The position numbers and the translations under genes were made by a program. Below, in pieces: positions 4,934-6,308 of a DNA stretch of 6,308 nucleotides. Source of the stretch: JARLFX01 sp036404255 (lineage in GTDB: Bacteria > Acidobacteriota > Terriglobia > Terriglobales > Acidobacteriaceae); assembly GCA_036404255.1 (NCBI GenBank), contig DASWOP010000041.1, forward strand, positions 1 through 6,308. The letters run 5' to 3'. How positions within the stretch are numbered: the stretch's first letter is position 1; every line of letters starts with the position of its first letter. Under the pieces are notes generated by a model. That model saw nothing but the letters and a program-made list of their open reading frames with translations, was not told the DNA's origin and made no database searches.

Positions 4934-5863
4934 ATGGCAACGATCACAATGAAGGAACTGCTCGAAGCAGGCGTACACTTCGGGCATCAGACCAAGCGCT
5001 GGAACCCCAAGATGAAGGAATACATCTTCGGCGAGCGCAACGGCATTTACATCATCGACCTGCAGAAGACGCTGAAGATGTTCAAGGAAGCGTCCAAGTT
5101 CGTGACTGACCTCACCGCCTCCGGCAAGGTCATTCTCTTCGTCGGTACCAAGCGCCAGGCGCAGGATGCCATCGCTGAAGAAGCGAACCGCTGCGGCATG
5201 TACTACATCAACAACCGCTGGCTGGGTGGTTTGCTCACCAACTGGGTCACTGTGCAGAAGTCGGTCAAGCGCCTCCAGGAACTGGACGAAATGTCCACGG
5301 ATGGCCGCTACGAGCTGCTGACCAAGAAGGAAGTCATCAAGCTGGAGCGCGAGCGCAAGCATCTCAATGCCAACCTCGTCGGCATCAAGAACATGAAGCG
5401 CCTGCCCGATGCGCTCTTCATCGTCGACTCCAACAATGAGGCGATTGCCGTTGCCGAAGCCCGCAAGCTGGGCATCCCGGTTGTGGCCGTGGTTGATACC
5501 AACTGCGATCCGACCGTGGTCGACTACGTCATTCCCGGTAACGACGATGCGCTCCGCGCCATTCGCCTCTTCACCACCAAGATCGCCGATTCGGCGGCCG
5601 AGGGCGTGCAGATGGTTCATGACAAGGCCTTTGAGGATGCAACCGCTGATGTGGTTGCCACCGAGCAGGATGCCAACATGGTCGGCGAAGTAGCCGAGGG
5701 CGAAGCCGCTCCTGAAGTTGCCGCAGAGACCGCAGCAGCCGAACCAGTTGCCGAAGCCGAAGAGACGATCGATCTGGAAGCTGCACTGGGCGGCGGAATC
5801 CGCAAAGCTCCCGCAGCAGCCACAGCCGAAGAGCTTCCGGTCGCAGTCGAAGCCGGCTCCTAA
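4934..5863 (+). CDS. rpsB: 30S ribosomal protein S2 with long acidic C-terminal tail
   Basis: S2 is a late-assembling small-subunit protein, needed to recruit S1 in proteobacteria. The core (1-228) is typical: ELLEAGVHFGHQTKRWNPKMKEYIFG (8-33), the IYIIDLQKT signature (38-46), VLFVGTKRQA-like strand (66-76), NRWLGGLLTN (94-103), PDALFIVD (158-165) and IPVVAVVDTNCDP (181-193) through IPGNDDALRAI (200-210). AAGGAG lies 5 nt before the ATG. The protein is 309 residues against about 241 in E. coli. The extra residues, from about 229 on, are rich in Ala, Glu, Val and Pro, low in complexity and acidic, with one less repetitive stretch (ETIDLEAALGGGIRKAP, 277-293). The tail is probably disordered. 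The frame is clean and the stop is well placed, so it is not a readthrough artefact. It is followed by tandem hairpins and tsf. Confidence 0.97.
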   Translation: MATITMKELLEAGVHFGHQTKRWNPKMKEYIFGERNGIYIIDLQKTLKMFKEASKFVTDLTASGKVILFVGTKRQAQDAIAEEANRCGMYYINNRWLGGLLTNWVTVQKSVKRLQELDEMSTDGRYELLTKKEVIKLERERKHLNANLVGIKNMKRLPDALFIVDSNNEAIAVAEARKLGIPVVAVVDTNCDPTVVDYVIPGNDDALRAIRLFTTKIADSAAEGVQMVHDKAFEDATADVVATEQDANMVGEVAEGEAAPEVAAETAAAEPVAEAEETIDLEAALGGGIRKAPAAATAEELPVAVEAGS

Positions 5864-5881
5864 GCAGTTCACGAAGACTCA

Positions 5882-5931
5882 GCACGATGAGCGTGGCTGC
5901 CTCGATCTACGGGCACCACGCTCTTTTGTGC
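5882..5931 (+). terminator. Strong hairpin with TTTT between rpsB and tsf
   Basis: GAGCGTGG (5889-5896) pairs perfectly with CCACGCTC (5916-5923). After one bulged C, TGCC (5898-5901) pairs with GGCA (5912-5915), giving 12 bp around a 10-nt loop, followed at once by TTTT (5924-5927). GCAC (5882-5885) and GTGC (5928-5931) can add an outer stem. This is the most terminator-like structure in the window. Lying inside an rpsB-tsf pair it probably attenuates rather than stops transcription, so that EF-Ts is made at a different level from S2. Confidence 0.7.
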
Positions 5932-5935
5932 ATTA

Positions 5936-5952
5936 GCGCAGCTTTGCTGCGC
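5936..5952 (+). repeat. Second hairpin in the rpsB-tsf spacer
   Basis: GCGCAGC (5936-5942) and GCTGCGC (5946-5952) form a perfect 7-bp stem with a TTT loop, 37 nt before the tsf start. No T tract follows (GCAGAACAAAAA), so it is not a classical terminator. It may stabilise the 5' end of a processed tsf mRNA or back up the first hairpin. I found no convincing tsf promoter here. Confidence 0.5.
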
Positions 5953-5988
5953 GCAGAACAAAAACTGAAGTTATCGAAGGGAATTGAG

Positions 5989-6308
5989 ATGGCAACCGCA
6001 ACGGATACAAAGATTAGTGCAGCATTGGTGAAGGAACTCCGCGAGAAGTCCGGCGCCCCCATGGGCGACTGCCTCAAGGCGCTGCAGGAGGCGAAGGGAG
6101 ACATGGAGAATGCCTTCGTCGTGCTGCGCAAGCGCGGCATGGCCTCCGCCGCCAAGAAGGCTTCCCGCACCACCAACGAGGGCGCGGTGGGCAACTACAT
6201 CCACGCCGGCGGCAAGATCGGCGTCATGGTCGAGATCAACTGCGAGAGCGATTTCGTCGCCCGCACAGACGACTTCAAGGGCCTGCTGACCGACATCGCC
6301 ATGCACAT
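5989..6308 (+). CDS. tsf: Elongation factor Ts, 5' part (runs off the window)
   Basis: EF-Ts is the cytoplasmic guanine-nucleotide exchange factor that releases GDP from EF-Tu. The first 106 residues are present and the frame is open at the window end, so the gene is partial only because of the cut. The N-terminal UBA-like domain shows ISAALVKELREKSGAPMGDCLKAL (9-32), the family's RE-TG-MDCKKAL motif with P24 and G26 as local variants. It is followed by an EAKGDMENA-V-LRKRGMASAAKKASR helix (34-60). The core begins with NEGAVGNYIHAGGKIGVMVEINCESDFVAR (63-92), whose SDFVAR matches the TDFVAR loop that contacts EF-Tu. AAGGGA (5977-5982) lies 6 nt before the ATG. The gene follows rpsB, its common partner, across a spacer with two hairpins. 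Confidence 0.96.
   Translation, partial: MATATDTKISAALVKELREKSGAPMGDCLKALQEAKGDMENAFVVLRKRGMASAAKKASRTTNEGAVGNYIHAGGKIGVMVEINCESDFVARTDDFKGLLTDIAMH

Noticed and set aside
4859..5872. 337-residue open frame on the minus strand opposite rpsB
   Set aside because: It is the complement of a clear S2 gene, rich in Gly, Leu, Asp and His in the manner of antisense frames in GC-rich DNA, with no recognisable domain.
1..6308. A hidden accessory system (CRISPR, toxin-antitoxin, phage defence, retron, integron)
   Set aside because: All coding space is taken by housekeeping genes plus one membrane protein and one permease. No direct-repeat array, reverse transcriptase, nuclease, integrase or paired small ORFs could be seen.

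Overview
This window looks like an ordinary core-chromosome segment of a free-living bacterium with moderately high G+C, most likely an Acidobacteriota of the Terriglobales type (Terriglobus, Edaphobacter, Granulicella or relatives). That placement is an inference. It rests on the run rplM-rpsI-rpsB-tsf, a separate purS, a class I bacterial-type pyrophosphatase, a long Ala/Glu tail on ribosomal protein S2, and an intergenic palindrome of the 'GTCATTCCGAAGCG...CGGAATCTGC' kind that I associate with these genomes. I see no tRNA, rRNA, CRISPR array, insertion sequence, phage gene or defence gene.

Left part, minus strand (about 48-1328): the inorganic pyrophosphatase gene ppa is followed after 75 bp by a gene for a small NAD(P)-binding Rossmann protein. 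A hairpin between them can form fully only in the minus-strand transcript, so it is probably a terminator or attenuator that limits readthrough from ppa. The spacer 1329-1514 is the divergence point between this pair and the plus-strand genes.

Middle part, plus strand (1515-3495): purS (the small subunit of the PurSQL FGAM synthase, without purQ or purL next to it), an unrecognised four-helix membrane protein of 116 residues, then a MacB/FtsX-type ABC transporter permease with no ATPase gene in view. A REP-like palindrome lies just before the permease. It creates a false N-terminal extension if the first ATG of the open frame is used.

Right part, plus strand (3496-6308): a 373-bp spacer holds a good sigma-70-type promoter and a roughly 228-nt leader, followed by rplM-rpsI, then rpsB and the 5' part of tsf, which runs off the window. 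Strong hairpins separate rpsI from rpsB and rpsB from tsf, and a candidate promoter sits just before rpsB. The translation genes are therefore probably split into partly independent transcription units. L13, S9 and S2 build the ribosome, EF-Ts recycles EF-Tu, and Ppa pulls pyrophosphate-releasing reactions (nucleotide, RNA and aminoacyl-tRNA synthesis) forward, so the window is mostly growth-linked housekeeping.

No new biological system is evident. The points most worth a second look are the RNA elements (the rplM leader and the intergenic hairpins), a possibly leaderless purS, the ATPase-less permease with its unknown membrane neighbour, and the S2 tail.
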